Notes: generated by a model not told the origin, from the sequence alone. A stretch of DNA of 64,000 nucleotides from Dysidea avara (GCF_963678975.1 NC_089275.1:22443977-22507976), one strand, 5' to 3'. Shown: positions 19,874 through 32,349, numbered from the stretch's first letter. Numbers and translations: made by a program.

Positions 19874-20827
19874 ATGGACCAGGACACTGCAAAGAAACTT
19901 TTTCTCAATGGAGCATTTCTCGTAACACTCGATGTACCAGAGAACACCGAGATTGGGATTGACTGCAACTGCTGGAGAAGTGGTCCAAACTTCATGGGGA
20001 TAAAAATGATCCCTCCTGGACTTCACTTCATTTACTGTAATGCTGTAAACAGTAAAGGACAGCTTGCTCCAAGAATCGGTTTCTTCCGTATCATTAGAAA
20101 AGAAGAAGTGCTAGTGTATAGATGGGACATGGCTAATGAAGATTTTACAACAGACGGTATTGCTGCAGAAACGGTTGAAAGGATCACCTTAGGGATAAAA
20201 GATCTTGACAGACAATTACGTGCCTAGCCGTTTGAATCACTAAAAGCATGGCTCTCTTTGACCAGACACATTAGCAAACCACTTCTGAAAAGACTACAAC
20301 AAGGTATTGTCACGTTCACATCTGTTCCTAAGCCAAAATATCCCCAGAGTAGTTCCCCTAGTGAGATCACACTACATCACATGGACCAAAGCTACACTCT
20401 ATCCTCACTGTTAACTGGTTGTTACGATAGCAGAATTGATGACCTGCTTGGAGAAATTCAGTTTGCATTTGTCTATTTCTTACTAGGTCACATGTATGAA
20501 GCATTTGTCCAATGGAAGAAACTAATCATTTTATTGTGTTCATGTGAGGAAGCAATTATAGAACGTGCTGAGCTGTATGAACATTTTATTAGTGTACTAC
20601 ATTTCCAACTGGACTATTCTCCAGAAGATTTGTTTGTTGATTCCATGTTAGAGAACAATTTTCTTGCCATTGTTCTAAAAAATTTCTTTGACAATTTAGA
20701 AGAGGGTACAAGAGTAAGCAAGGATCTGGCAAGAAAAGGGCTACAGTTTCGTGATTACCTGGCTAAAAAACATTCATGGAATTTCAGTGGTGAGATAGAT
20801 AAATTTGCTCCAACAATAATTAGTTAA
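19874..20827 (+). CDS. AAR2: AAR2 splicing factor homologue, with in-frame TAG
   Basis: AAR2 binds the U5 snRNP protein PRP8 in the cytoplasm and regulates U5 snRNP maturation. The ATG at 19874 (MDQDTAKKLF) opens the conserved N-terminal domain (FLVTLDVPENTEIGID, FMGIKMIPPGLHFIYCNA). One TAG at 20225-20227 falls where the family has Tyr before PFESLKAW. After it the same frame continues without interruption through the helical C-domain (GEIQFAFVYFLLGHMYEAF, WKKLIILL, DLFVDSM) to TAA at 20825-20827. Apart from that codon there is no frameshift or other stop. The gene is intronless here, and at about 316 residues is shorter than the human protein (about 384), mainly in the inter-domain linker. 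The TAG may be a pseudogene lesion, an allele or a sequencing error. Confidence 0.88.
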
Positions 20828-21363
20828 ATGTGTCAACTTTCCTATTGTAAATACATGTGCATGTGATATGGTGTGCAATTGAGAAGTATATAATCAGGGT
20901 GACTTCATTTGTATTTATTTAATAGCAGACTAAAATACTATTTTTTGCAACTACCCTTAACCTGAGAGGGGGGCGAGTTGTTACATATGGTCCAAACTAA
21001 ACAAAATTTGCTTTTGTGTATGAAGTAGCTATGTATTTTGAGCTCTGTATTGATTATCCAAATAGTTAAAGTGAGAAGAGGGCTTGTGTTGCATAGTACA
21101 AGACTGAAATGATATCTAACTATAGGGGGTCTGGGGGCATACTCCCCCAGGAAAATTTTGAAACACAGCTGTGACAAGATTGAATCTGGAAGCAATTTGA
21201 GAGAAATGACTACAACCTGAAAGTAATTTATGCAAAATTAAAAACAGGAACTAGTGAACTATATACATATGCAATAGTTACGTACAAGCCATTTTTTTAG
21301 AGTAAAATGTTCTTTATATAAAAATAATAAAATATTAAACTTTAAGGCAATTTTATTTAAAGA
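20828..21363. other. AAR2 3' flank and noncoding sequence
   Basis: No canonical AATAAA immediately follows AAR2. A GGGGGTCTGGGGGCATACTC motif at 21125 is shared with MITEs elsewhere in the window. No gene seen. Confidence 0.4.
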
Positions 21364-21595
21364 AGTATACAAAAATTTTTGAGTTTTCAACTAGAGTAGG
21401 GTCCATAGCACATCGATAAAAAGTACTGAAACAAGTTGGAGTAGTGCATGATATTAAATCACAGTACAACTATAAGAAGTGTTATATCCCTACTGTGCTT
21501 AAGATACTATAACGGAAATGCACAGTAGGGATATAACACTTCATATTGTTTTACTATCATGCACTACTCCAGCTTGTTTTATGCTTTGTTGTCAG
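21364..21595. mobile_element. Hairpin MITE, truncated copy
   Basis: This is the same family as 27434-27732 (TTTTCAACTAGAGTAGGGTC start, AGAAGTGTTATATCCCTACT arms facing each other around a short loop). The right terminal about 70 bp is missing. Confidence 0.75.
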
Positions 21596-21639
21596 CTATG
21601 TTCAACTCATTACACAGCAGTATGAATCAAGATCTGTTT

Positions 21640-21814
21640 GAAAAGCACCCCTACAATCAAAGTAGCCACTATGAAAAATACAGACAATTTCCGTTATCGG
21701 AAGGGAAGCAATCACGTGCTATCGCCAAGTCGATCCTTTTTACTGTCAGCAAAGGTTAATGGGACACAAAGGAAGTCCATGAAGAATGCATTGTATGTAC
21801 TGCGGTATGCCAAC
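21640..21814. repeat. Dispersed repeat segment, inverse of 26940-27130
   Basis: The block containing CTATGAAAAATACAGACAAT and GGGACACAAAGGAAGTCCAT is the reverse complement of sequence near 26940-27130. Its continuation after the nested hAT MITE (22330-22610) matches 26849-26945 in direct orientation and 26655-26770 in inverse orientation. The copies are therefore rearranged relative to each other. Confidence 0.55.
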
Positions 21815-22321
21815 CAGTGTTGGGCAAGCTACTTTGTAAAAGTAACTAGTTACATATTACATATTACTTGCAACAGAACTATTTAGTTACAGTTACATAT
21901 TACCCATAAAATAAAGTAACTGTAATAATATTACATATTATATTACTTTGTGTCCACAGCCTTAAGCTGTCACGTGTGAAACTACCACCTTATCACGTGA
22001 CATTATTGCGTTGTTGGACAATGTGCAAATCTTGGTTATAAGTAAGAAGCTAGTGAATAAGCTTCATTCAATAGGCCTCGTTACTTCGTTGTGGTTAGGC
22101 GTTACTCAGAGGATTACTAACGAGATTAGTAACTTCGTTACTTTTAGTAATAATATTACGTCATATCAGACTCGTTACAGTAATTATATTACTTAGGTAA
22201 CGCGTTACGTTTGTAAGTAAAGTATCTTGCGCTATATTACCTGTTTTCATAGCGTATTTCGTTATATTACTTTGTTACCACAAAAGTAATAATATTACGT
22301 AACGCGTTACTCCCAACACTG
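21815..22321. mobile_element. hAT-type nonautonomous element with 8-bp duplication ATGCCAAC
   Basis: The element runs from CAGTGTTGGG to CCCAACACTG and is flanked by the perfect 8-bp direct repeat ATGCCAAC (21807-21814, 22322-22329). The termini and the 8-bp duplication define a hAT superfamily insertion. The interior is rich in GTAACGCGTTAC-type palindromes and has no transposase. It sits inside another dispersed repeat. Confidence 0.92.
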
Positions 22322-22329
22322 ATGCCAAC

Positions 22330-22640
22330 AATGCCTTCACACAAGCATATCTCAATAATGGCTAAGGCTACGGGCTTGATTTTTTTTTACTGTTCAACAT
22401 TGCTTTGGCCTGATAGGTGCCTTTCAGTCAGTCAGTCAGTCAGTCAATAGAACAATTCTGTTTAATATATATTTTTAAAAATCTCCGTAGCAGCTTATTG
22501 AAAGTGTTTCGGGTCAATCTGAAAGCTTGTTTGGGCTTAGTTTTACCTAACTGCCTCATCATCATCAGGGAAATTGAGGCTGGTTTTTGGGTGATTTTTT
22601 CATGGACCAGTACTATCATACTGTATGATAGTGGACAATA
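22330..22640. repeat. Dispersed repeat with a (CAGT)n tract
   Basis: GGCTACGGGCTTGATTTTTT and the AAGCTTGTTTGGGCTTAGTT block are shared with 26655-26945. A CAGT microsatellite lies at 22425-22446. Noncoding. Confidence 0.5.
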
Positions 22641-25600
22641 GTCACAATAAAAAGAAAATTAGAACCATTACCACAAGTCGGATTGTAAGACAATTATTAA
22701 TCAAAAAGTGAACCATTAAATGGAAAATTTTTGAAAGTGATCATCCCAATATTGATTTGAATCTTGAGGTACTTTTGGTCAAATGAATCCTTGTAGAGAG
22801 ATAAGATGCATTACACATATATGTAACTTTGACCATAGACTTTATACTTTCTATGCTATTTTAGCCTGACTTAACTACCATTTACAATGAGCCAAAAGTG
22901 ATTTACAACTGCTTAATAACCCAATGACAACACAATATAGTTTCAATTAAAATAAAAAGAATCTGAGAAGCTATTCTCTTTATGAAATTACATACACCCT
23001 AGACATAAAAATTAGGGTCATGATTATATTTAATGGTAGGCTTTCTATCCATAAGTTGACATAGTCCAGTATTATGTGATGTCTGGAAATTTTACTCTAA
23101 ATGTACTGGATGTACACTGGAAATTGTATGTTAATGAGGACACCTGCACAACTCAATCACTTAAGGTCATAATGTATCTCTTATGCTACACAAGATGACT
23201 AGGACAGCGTGAATACTTCAGCAATGTGTCCATGTTACATAGTTTCCACAGTAATAATACTTTACAGAGCTGCAAAATACCATTGCATGCATTCAAATAC
23301 ATGTATATCTACTTACCAACTGCCATAGCGTAGTATTCCAAGGGTATAATTCTCACATAAAAAAACATTCACATATGAATTGAAGTTAAAATTAACAGGA
23401 TATACAGTAGGATGGTAGAACTTTGATTATCTGAACCCTCAATTATCCAAACAGTAGCTCTATTAGAGAATTTTGCTATTAAGTGAACGTTTTATTAGAG
23501 TAATCGAGTGGAACTCTATATATAAATGAATGGACTTTAGTTATCTGAACAAATTCACTTATCTGAACACTTTTATTAATGAGTTAGGGATCAAAGAAAT
23601 ATAAAGTAGTGAAACAAGGGAGGTCACCTACACTATAGCTGCAGATATACTAGTATTACTAGTGGACATTTAATTTCTAATGGTTATAGACTGAACTTTA
23701 TTAGGTATATAGTGGCCAGCAAAGATGCTACAGAAATCTTTGAGTCAGACAGTTAAAACTGAAAACTATGCTGAATGTTGAAAAATTCCAGACCACTGAT
23801 CCACAGACAGCTTGCAGTCTAGGCAAGTGCCTGAGGAGGAAATCCTGAGTTGGCTTGTTTATATAGACTGCAAGTTGTCTGGATTAAATTACCACCTGGT
23901 ATGGGACTTTTTCTGCATTCAGGTGGTATACTTACTTTCAAGTTTCTGACTCTCTGCTACACACAGGCTTCCTGCGCAGGTCCCTAGAGAGATAGTTACT
24001 AATGAATGACAATGAATCTGTTGGCCATACCTGTTTTTCTATCTTTTTCCGGCCTAGCATTACACAAACAACTTACCTTTAACACCAATTATAAACTATT
24101 AGAGTCTTTCAGGTAGAGATATATAGGTGGGAAAGCCATTCTCAGTATGTTTGCTGCTATAAAAAAAACTTTACACATCACAAAAATCTTGGAGCATCTG
24201 ACTGAGGTTTTTACGTACAAGTCATGGAATCACTTAATTATAAAACTTTGCATGAGTGAAATCAAGCAGAAAAGTATACTTCATATATTCCATAAAGTAG
24301 CTACAGTTGAGGTGTGACAGAAAATGCTAAAGTTTATGAAGATTGTACTTATTGTTGTTCACTACAAGTAGGCTGGACCACTGGTGATATCTCACAACTG
24401 GAATAGTTCTGTTAACATGTGTAAGTGTATATAAACCAATGTGACCAGAGTTATAACATTAAAGGTGACTCATCATAACTTCACACTATGTGTTTGTACA
24501 GGCTATACTGAAGTAGGATACTCCCCCACTACAATATTATGAGCTCTTGGCGTCACCTATTAACAATCACCATGTTAGCACACTTTGTACTGGCTTCAGT
24601 CCACAAGAAAAGTTTCATAGATATTAAAGCATTGCCTTGCTCATTTTATACAAGCACTTAGCACTATAAAAACAGGTAGAAAGAAAAATTAGAAATTTTA
24701 AGTTTGATTAGGGATCATAGAAATAAAAGAAGGGAGGTCGCCTACCCATGAAAATATTCGACTGGTAACAGATCAACTGCTGATGTCCAGGAAAGTAACA
24801 TATTTGTCTCATACTTTATCAGCATCTCAATCTCCCACCTAATGCCTTTTATTTTCCATATAGCACTCATGGCAATGTAACACATTCATTTTGCATCAAC
24901 CATTTATTACCTTGAAAGGTCAGTTGTAAACCATATCAGTAGGTTTACAAGTGTATCCATGCGAAATCTATTTTATGCTGTCAAAATTATTATTATTATT
25001 ATTATTAGTAATTTTACAGGGTATAAGCCATTAACACTGAACAAAGATTACACATTGCTTTATAATGCTCACAAAATTCACACTGCTAGAACTTTCAAGT
25101 CATATAAGGGCTAATGCAGACGTGGTGTATTTTAAAGAAATCCATGCAAGTTTTACCACAGACATTACCTACTTACGTTAAATCTACATGGACTGGAATG
25201 TTTATTTCATTGGGTGAGGCTTAACTATGAGGCAGCATGTGTGTTGATAATTATTTATGCGAGGATAATAGCTGGCCTAAATCATGTGGGTATGCTTTAG
25301 AGTGAAAAATTATAAAATTCACAGTCTCCATGTGATGCAAAGTGTGCATGTTCTTCTCACATGTGACCATGTAAACATCCTGTACATTTGCAGTAATGCT
25401 AAAATCACGGTCAGCTTAGCAACATCTAGTCTTCAAAATTAATTCCCAAGGATATTATTGCCTACATATGGGAGGACCCCATGTATTGATGGAAGTGGCA
25501 TATGGATATCCATTGTTCATCTTTTGCATCTCTTGTACTATATATGAATGGTGCCTTACATGTTTGATCTAGTGAAGATGTGATGAAATAATTATGTACT

Positions 25601-26650
25601 GGCAGTTTTCTTTTGTCTGTCTTTACACTAAGTAAGTCCACATCAGAATGAATATTTTGTTGAGTGTTGTGAGGCATAATAACAGATTTACTGTAGAGGG
25701 CTGATTATCAAAATACTAATACGGTAAGTAGAGTATTTGTATAGCTTGAAAATATTTTGGTTTGCATAGCATGATATGTATAACCCTTGTGTCACATCAA
25801 CTTTTAGAGGTTGCGAACTTTGAAACAAAACCAATGTAGATAATCTTTAGCTATTGTATACATGTAATGTTGAAATGCTGGACTGTTTATGCCATGCACT
25901 ATATTGCTAACCATGCTATACACTGTGTAGATCTGTGTGTGGGTGTTTGTGACAACAGAAGCTCTATTGTGGCATGTGAAGTGAAACACAAACACATCTA
26001 ATTGATGTGTGTAGCTAATAATGCATCACACAACAGAATTTGCAATGAACCATCAAGGTTTTGGTGCCTGTTTACAGGAGGTAGGCAGTATACATTAAAA
26101 ACGAGCATACTATAAATATCAAGATCAATTGTATCTATAACTTCCTGTTGTGTATGTAGCTAATCCATAAAAATCTTTATTGAGTGGTAGTATTTTGTGT
26201 ATGTGTGTAATTACAATGATTAACCATGACTAGCCCTGATTAATTGCTGTCTAATTATTTAAAATTCTATCCTACACTATTTCTATACATTTCCTGTTAT
26301 ACAAGCACTATCAATGAAGTAGTAATTTTTATATTATGTTGACTCAATTGTCTGTGCATTTCTAGTTGATAATCTGTTTTAGAGAAACTTTATGATGCAT
26401 ATGTATATCTGCAGACACACACCACAAAATAACTTCTGTGGCTACCCTTGCAGAATCTTATAACCTGATACACGTAGTATGCCAGGCAAACTATGAATGT
26501 TTGTAGTTTATAGTGAAAGACTGCACAATGCATATTGTAGTATGATGGAGAACAAATGGATTAATTGACATTTATCTTTCTGCTTATGTAGATGATACAG
26601 TATCATACAGTACGATAGTAACTGTATAGTAGGGACCACAAAGCAGTAGG
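22641..26650. other. Long noncoding interval
   Basis: No gene recognised over 4 kb. Visible items: pogo/Tigger-like words (TGATTATCTGAACCCTCAATTATCCAAACA split at 23424-23455 and TTATCTGAACA near 23539-23567); CTCTATTAGAG-type motifs near 23459-23507; and an (ATT)n microsatellite at 24986-25013. The short open frames are chance. Confidence 0.45.
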
Positions 26651-27130
26651 TGTGGCCCACGAAATAAAATCACCCAAAAACCAGCCTCAATTTTCCCTGA
26701 CAACGATGAGGCAGTATTGGTGAGGTAAAACTAAGCCCAAACAAGCTTTCAGATCGACTCGAAACGCTTTCAACAAGTTGCTAGCTACAAAAATTTTTTA
26801 AATTTTTATTTGACGGAATTTTCTACTGACTGAGTAAGTAAGCAACTGACTGATGCCTTCAGACAAGCGTAACTCGATAACGGCTAAAGCTACGGGCTTG
26901 ATTTTTTCATTGTTCGAAGTTGCTTCGGCCCGACAGGTGCCTTTTGGCATACCACAGTACGTACAATGCGTTCTTCATGGACTTATCAATGTCCTCCTTT
27001 GTGTCCCATTCATCTTTGCTGACAGGGAAAGGTGTCAATTTGGCGCGAGCACATGATGGCTTCCCTTCGAAACGGAAAAAGTCCATATTTTTCATAGTGG
27101 CTATGTTGATTGCAAAGGTGCTTTTCAAGC
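26651..27130. repeat. Dispersed repeat, second copy of the 21640-22640 family
   Basis: It shares GGCTAAAGCTACGGGCTTGA with 22356-22380, and AAACTAAGCCCAAACAAGCT in inverse orientation with 22524-22550. It continues into the block homologous to 21640-21810. The open frames in it arise from the repeat. Confidence 0.5.
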
Positions 27131-27433
27131 AGTTCTTGATTCGTATTGCTGTGTAACAGGTTGAACATAGCCGACAGTGAAGCATATTGGATACTTCACT
27201 TTTCAGATGATAATTAATACAATTGGGGAGCGGCACCATTTCTTTTGGTATGCGTAGATTGTAGAGGTTCTTTCAGAAAAGTTCTTGATTCGTATTGCTG
27301 TGTATCGAGTTGAACATAGCTGAAAACGAAGCATAATGGATACTTCACTTTTCAGACGATAATTGATATAGCTGGATGCAGTATGCGTGGGTTCACCAGT
27401 CATAATAAAATTATTTACAAAAAAAGTTAACAA

Positions 27434-27732
27434 ACAAGTACACGAAAAAATTTGGAATTTTCGACTAGAGTAGGGACCATAGCACATCAATAAAAAGTAC
27501 TGAAACAAGTTGGAGTAGTCCATGATATTAAATCACAGTAAAACAATAAGAAGTGTTATATCCCTACTGTGCATTTCCGTTATGGTATCTTGAGCACAGT
27601 AGGGATATAACACTTCTTATTGTTTCACTGTGATTTAATATCATGGACTACTCCAACTTGTTTCAGTACTTTTTATCGATGTGCTATGGTCCCTACTCTA
27701 GTTGAAAATTCCAAATTTTTTCATGTACTTGT
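27434..27732. mobile_element. Nearly perfect hairpin MITE, complete copy
   Basis: Almost the whole 299 bp folds back on itself. The left ACAAGTACACGAAAAAATTT pairs with the right AAATTTTTTCATGTACTTGT, and the arms stay matched to the loop CATTTCCGTTATGGTATCTT near 27584. A truncated sibling is at 21364-21595. Confidence 0.85.
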
Positions 27733-27892
27733 AACCTATTAGATACTGACAGAGTAAAACACAGCTATTGCACTGCACTGTGTATAGTGTACTTGTGACC
27801 ACACCGATAAGACTTGCTCATTATTGAGATCATACTTTTGCTTTATGCATAAGTGACCCTAATCCATTTGGTTCCACATGGGGTACTTTGAG

Positions 27893-28045
27893 ACACTCTC
27901 TAGAGTTCCTATGAATACATATACATGAAATTGTTGAGGAGAATACATCCTGACCGCCTGGCAGACTCCTGTAAGCATTCGAGCATTAATCAGATGGCTG
28001 CATGTTTGAGGCTGCCTAGGTTGTCATGGATTTTTCACCTTTTCA
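27893..28045 (+). repeat. SINE-like repeat, copy 3
   Basis: It matches the 8770 copy from CTCTCTAGAGTTCCTATGAA through ACATCCTGACCGCCTGGCAG to GGCTGCATGTTTGAGGC, where the B-box has decayed. Confidence 0.55.
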
Positions 28046-28379
28046 AATACACTTTATGTAACAACTTGAAACAGGCTGTAGGACCAGGTGTCCTACAGAC
28101 CTTCAGCACATGTGCTGTAAAACCTTAATAATGGGGTCTTTCAGCATGTGTGTTTTATAGGACCCCATATTGCGGATGCTGTTAATTATATTATGCATGC
28201 ATTTAATACAATAATGTGTAGTAATACATGGCCGCTTGATCCTGAAATATGAAATCTAAGTTTTATGCAGGATTTACAAAAATTGTGCATTGATGTAGCT
28301 ACAAGCTATGTATATATCCTATGGCCATGCTAATCTGTATGCTTAACAGTCAAACAATTGCATGGATCATGTTACATTA

Positions 28380-29039
28380 CTAGTCACAGTTCAGTACAAC
28401 ATATGGATGCTTTGAAGGATCACTATCTGATGTACTTGCAAAGCGTGTATCACGACCATTCTGATCTTCATTAGTAGCCCAGATCACTACTCCATAATTT
28501 GCATCCCCAGCTTTCCATTCTTTTGCTGCAGAGGTTATTTCAATCTCAACAAAACTTTGTGGCCTAACTGCATATATGGTAGTATGGCCAGTTGGACAGC
28601 TACGAGCATCAATGTCATCCAAGCCAAGGTATGGTGTATTCCATAAACTTGTTGAAGTTCTCTTTGTGGTAGTTGCTTGAGTTTCATCCCATTCCTGGAG
28701 TACTCTATGGGCTTGTATGGTCCGGGTGATGAAAGGAGCTTGATCATTAGTTTGCCAGCTAGCCTTGGCAGAGGTGTCATAGTAGAGGTACATCATTGCA
28801 TGATTAACAGTTTGGCAAGAGTTTGGTATGTCTTCAAACTGTATCAGAGAACGTTTCTTGGAAAATCCAGTAGCCTTACTAACAATTAACCATTGTCTAC
28901 CATAGTTGTTGTTATTTGGATCTTCTAACCAAACATCCTGCACAGTTTTCAGTACATAACAAGCTCCAGCACCTACATAACCTGAAAAACAGGTTCCAGC
29001 ATTAAGTAGCACTATTATTAACAACAACCCAGTGCACAT
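28380..29039 (-). CDS. Secreted DNRLRE-domain protein
   Basis: A 219-residue protein. I choose the ATG at 29039-29037 (AACAAAATG, A at -3). The longer frame to 29135 would start upstream of the TATA box at 29114-29108, so it is unlikely. Residues 1-20 form a signal peptide (hydrophobic GLLLIIVLLNAG). The rest fits one DNRLRE/CBM96-like beta-sandwich: VQDVWLEDPNNNNYG, RSLIQFEDIP, MMYLYYD, VLQEWDE, SLWNTPYLG, VEIEITSAAKEWKAG, YGVVIW, and KHPYVVLNCD at the end. Such domains occur in extracellular proteins and are thought to bind carbohydrates. Single exon; no membrane anchor. The exact ligand is unknown. Confidence 0.82.
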   Translation of the reverse strand: MCTGLLLIIVLLNAGTCFSGYVGAGACYVLKTVQDVWLEDPNNNNYGRQWLIVSKATGFSKKRSLIQFEDIPNSCQTVNHAMMYLYYDTSAKASWQTNDQAPFITRTIQAHRVLQEWDETQATTTKRTSTSLWNTPYLGLDDIDARSCPTGHTTIYAVRPQSFVEIEITSAAKEWKAGDANYGVVIWATNEDQNGRDTRFASTSDSDPSKHPYVVLNCD

Positions 29040-29107
29040 TTTGTTGAAGAACAAAACTGACGCACAAGTCTTACTGCTAAATGCAGTCGTAGCATTATTT
29101 TTGAGCC

Positions 29108-29114
29108 TTATATA
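29108..29114 (-). promoter_or_regulatory. TATA box of the DNRLRE gene
   Basis: The minus strand reads CACCTATATAAGGCTC. It lies 69 bp upstream of the chosen ATG, leaving room for a TSS near 29080 and a short 5' UTR. Confidence 0.65.
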
Positions 29115-29135
29115 GGTGTTCACTGCTGAGATCAT

Positions 29136-31675
29136 GTGATTATGTATTTGTACATTTGCAGAGTGAAACCATTTCCTGCAAGCTCAATGTATTTCCTGTT
29201 ATTTTCTGATAACACTAGCTACACAGCATAGAACTTAAGTGGTTTATTATGAATTGCAGTCACTTCAGCTACGAATAATATACAGTAGTGACTGTGTCAG
29301 TACATTTACACATAGATAACACAATGGACAGATCTTGGTCAATTGTCAGCAGCACGTCACCAGTAAAAAACATTTGCTTTGATACCTGTCAGTGTAGTAG
29401 TTAGCACATGACAGACAGATAGTAGTCTCAGCAATAAAGGAAGCATCACTAGTGGTCCATTCCATGTACGTACACTGAGATTGTCTGCCTTAACTGAGTG
29501 GTAAAAATTGATTGAGTTCACAACTCAATGAGGTAGCACTGAATACAAATATAACAATGATGTACTGTTGAATGGGGAGGGTGCACTGATGGGGTAGAAA
29601 ATATGCAATTAATATTATAAGGGAAGAAGGAGTTCATATTATTCTGTACTTTCTGGTGCATAATTCAGGAGGCATGATTGCACTACAACTATATACTAAT
29701 TGTTACATGAACTGCATATAATCACACAGACACTTGTAGTAAATGGTTAGCTTTTTACCTGGAAGCCAGGATTCATCTAAACCTGACTCGTATGGAGTGG
29801 GATATACTTTTCCTTCAAAATACCATCAGTACATGGGGTGTATGTGTGCCAGATTCCAGATGTTTATAACACAGATGTCAGACATAACAATATTGATGGC
29901 TTTCTTCATGTCAGAGGATATCGATTTCACAACAACTCATATTACTATAATAATCTAATGGATGGGGGAACACACATAAAGAAGCCACACACCCATGGGG
30001 CCACACACAGGATGCCCATCACCCACACAAGGGCAGGAATAAAGTTACATACACAAAAACTCTGACCCCTGGTAATAATAAAAATATATTCTCTTTTCAA
30101 TGTAGCTGTACTGTTGGGAGGTAACACCACACATATTTAAATTTAAAGCACCTCTGTCCATAACTAGATCTCCTGTTTCTTCATGCTGATTTCTTCTATC
30201 AGGGTATTTCCAAATTGGTATTATTAAGTATATACCCATTTTAAATTCTTGAGTCATATGATGATATAATAGTCTTAGTTGTCAGGACGTGATGCCTTCA
30301 ACTGTGACTTGCATGTGCTTGAAAAAACAAAAAACTTACTACTGTTTGTCAAATTCATAGCCAAAGCCTCCAAATGAGCTCATTGGTCTTTTCTTAAATG
30401 AATTAAATTGAATCAAGTAGTCTAGACAGCCAAAAAGTCTTTTTAGATACTGGTGATTTTTTTACCACTTTCAATATAATTTTTTGTCTTGTGATCGTTT
30501 AGAGATGAATAATATATCTTAGACTGGTAGATCCAATTGTTAATAATCATTCGCAAGAGTTGATTGTAATTTTATAACATGTCAAGGTGTGTTAGAAGCA
30601 TATCTAGTAACATATGTAATGTACTATTCAATGATGCTCAATAATTTGCAACCATGGTAGATAATAAGAGTTTGCATGATCAGTTATGTAATAAGTACTA
30701 TTAAGGAGATGAGCATGTGTTATTGTGTAACTATACATGAAGATTATATGAGTTGCTATCCCACTGGAGATCCACCAGAAAGTTAAAGCCTGACAATACA
30801 GGAAGTCAGAATCTTGGCTGCTGAATCCAGAAGAAAATTTCCAACCCAGATTCATGGGCTACATTATGCAATAGCATGTGTATAATCATAGTGTACCAAA
30901 CATGTACTTTGATAATTTGCGATGTCTTCACATTGTATGTGGTTGTAATAAAGAACTGTCTCTGTCTACAAAGCTATTCATGGCAAACTGCCCGACAGTG
31001 ACAATTACTTTATTACACATGAACATGCTGAGTGTGGGGTAGTATATAGTCAACAACTGCTACATTACAAGTCTAACTGCTACAGTTATGTTTTGTCTGG
31101 AAAGGAGCATCAAAGGGACAGTTAGTAATAGTAGAGTGGCAAAGCAACAAATTTTGATGAAATTGTTCACTTTGTGATAAAAGCACCACATTTTCTGTGG
31201 AAGTTGAGTAAGGTATACTAAATCATTTGAGATACAATGCCACGTCAAAATCATTGCCTTAGGGCATGTTTTGAAACTTCTTAAACTAGGTTATAAGCCC
31301 ATTTCTAACTGGTCAGGAACCATACAAGTGCATTCAAAATCTGTTTTTGCAGCATGAATGTATCTCAAATTTACAGGTGTAATCACTTCAAAATGTGGTA
31401 AAATAACATGCTTTTAAACACTTCTAACAGAGCCAATATTTCAGTGTTAAAAGTACATGTATGACCCAATACAAATAATATATTGCACACATATGGCTTC
31501 ATATACCATGACCTGCGCTTTGTAACATAGTAAGCTAATGACATGGACGGGCACCTCCCTTGATCAGCTTTTGGATATGACCATCCCTTGTTTGTCTATT
31601 CAGATGCAAAGTCTCAGTATATTCACTATTGAGCCAGCCCAGAGCACTTTTATGGTTTTTTTCTAGCTGATATCT
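29136..31675. other. Noncoding sequence
   Basis: AT-rich, with short CA/ACAC-rich patches near 29960-30060. No recognisable gene or element. Confidence 0.45.
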
Positions 31676-31962
31676 CTACTGGATGGCTTGAACTCTCTAC
31701 AGGGTGACTTATTTGTAGCTGAACTCTACAAGTGACATGTTTCTAGCTACCTTTCTATATACAGGATGACTTGTTTGTAACTGAACTCTCCACATGGTGA
31801 TTTATAATTGTTCTCTCTACAGATGATTTGTTTGTAGGTAACTTGTTTATAGCTGAATTCTCTACAGGGTGACTTGTTTGTAGCTGAAGTCTCTACAGGA
31901 TGATTTGTTTGTAGCTGAACTCTCCACAGGATGATTTTTTTGTAGTTGAACTCTCCAGGCAG
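31676..31962. repeat. 31-bp degenerate tandem repeat
   Basis: About eight to nine units of the type TGAACTCTCCACAGGATGAT followed by TTGTTTGTAGC lie in tandem, most regular at 31860-31950. The minus-strand open frame across it is a repeat artefact. Confidence 0.7.
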
Positions 31963-32349
31963 CATCTATGCAGTTTATCTAGTTTGCTGGTAGCTGTGGA
32001 TATCACTTCTTTTCCTGTGCTTTTTTCTTTTTTACAAGAACAACAGAAACAGCATCAAATGAATAAAATCTGTCATTTAAAAATAAACTAGCTATTTACA
32101 TTATGTAAGTAATTTGAACTGTATACAAACTGAATGTTCTATTAGGGTGACTGATTGCACACTTGCTACAAATAGTTGGATTTCACATTATAACTCAGTG
32201 GCATTGAATCCGATTCTTCTATACCACTGCAAGGACTTCTATGATGATTATTCCATCTACAAACTGGCGCTATTCTTAGTGGATATCTGGTAGGCATGAA
32301 AACATAAGTTTTTTTATTCACAATTTGATTGTGTCAATTGTGACACAGG

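Noticed and set aside
19874-20827. AAR2 as a processed retrocopy
   Set aside because: No poly(A) tail or target duplication seen, and a promoter-like region is present; not excluded, because the gene is intronless and has a TAG.
29039-29135. N-terminal extension of the DNRLRE protein to the ATG at 29135
   Set aside because: That ATG lies upstream of the TATA box, and the extension would hide the signal peptide.
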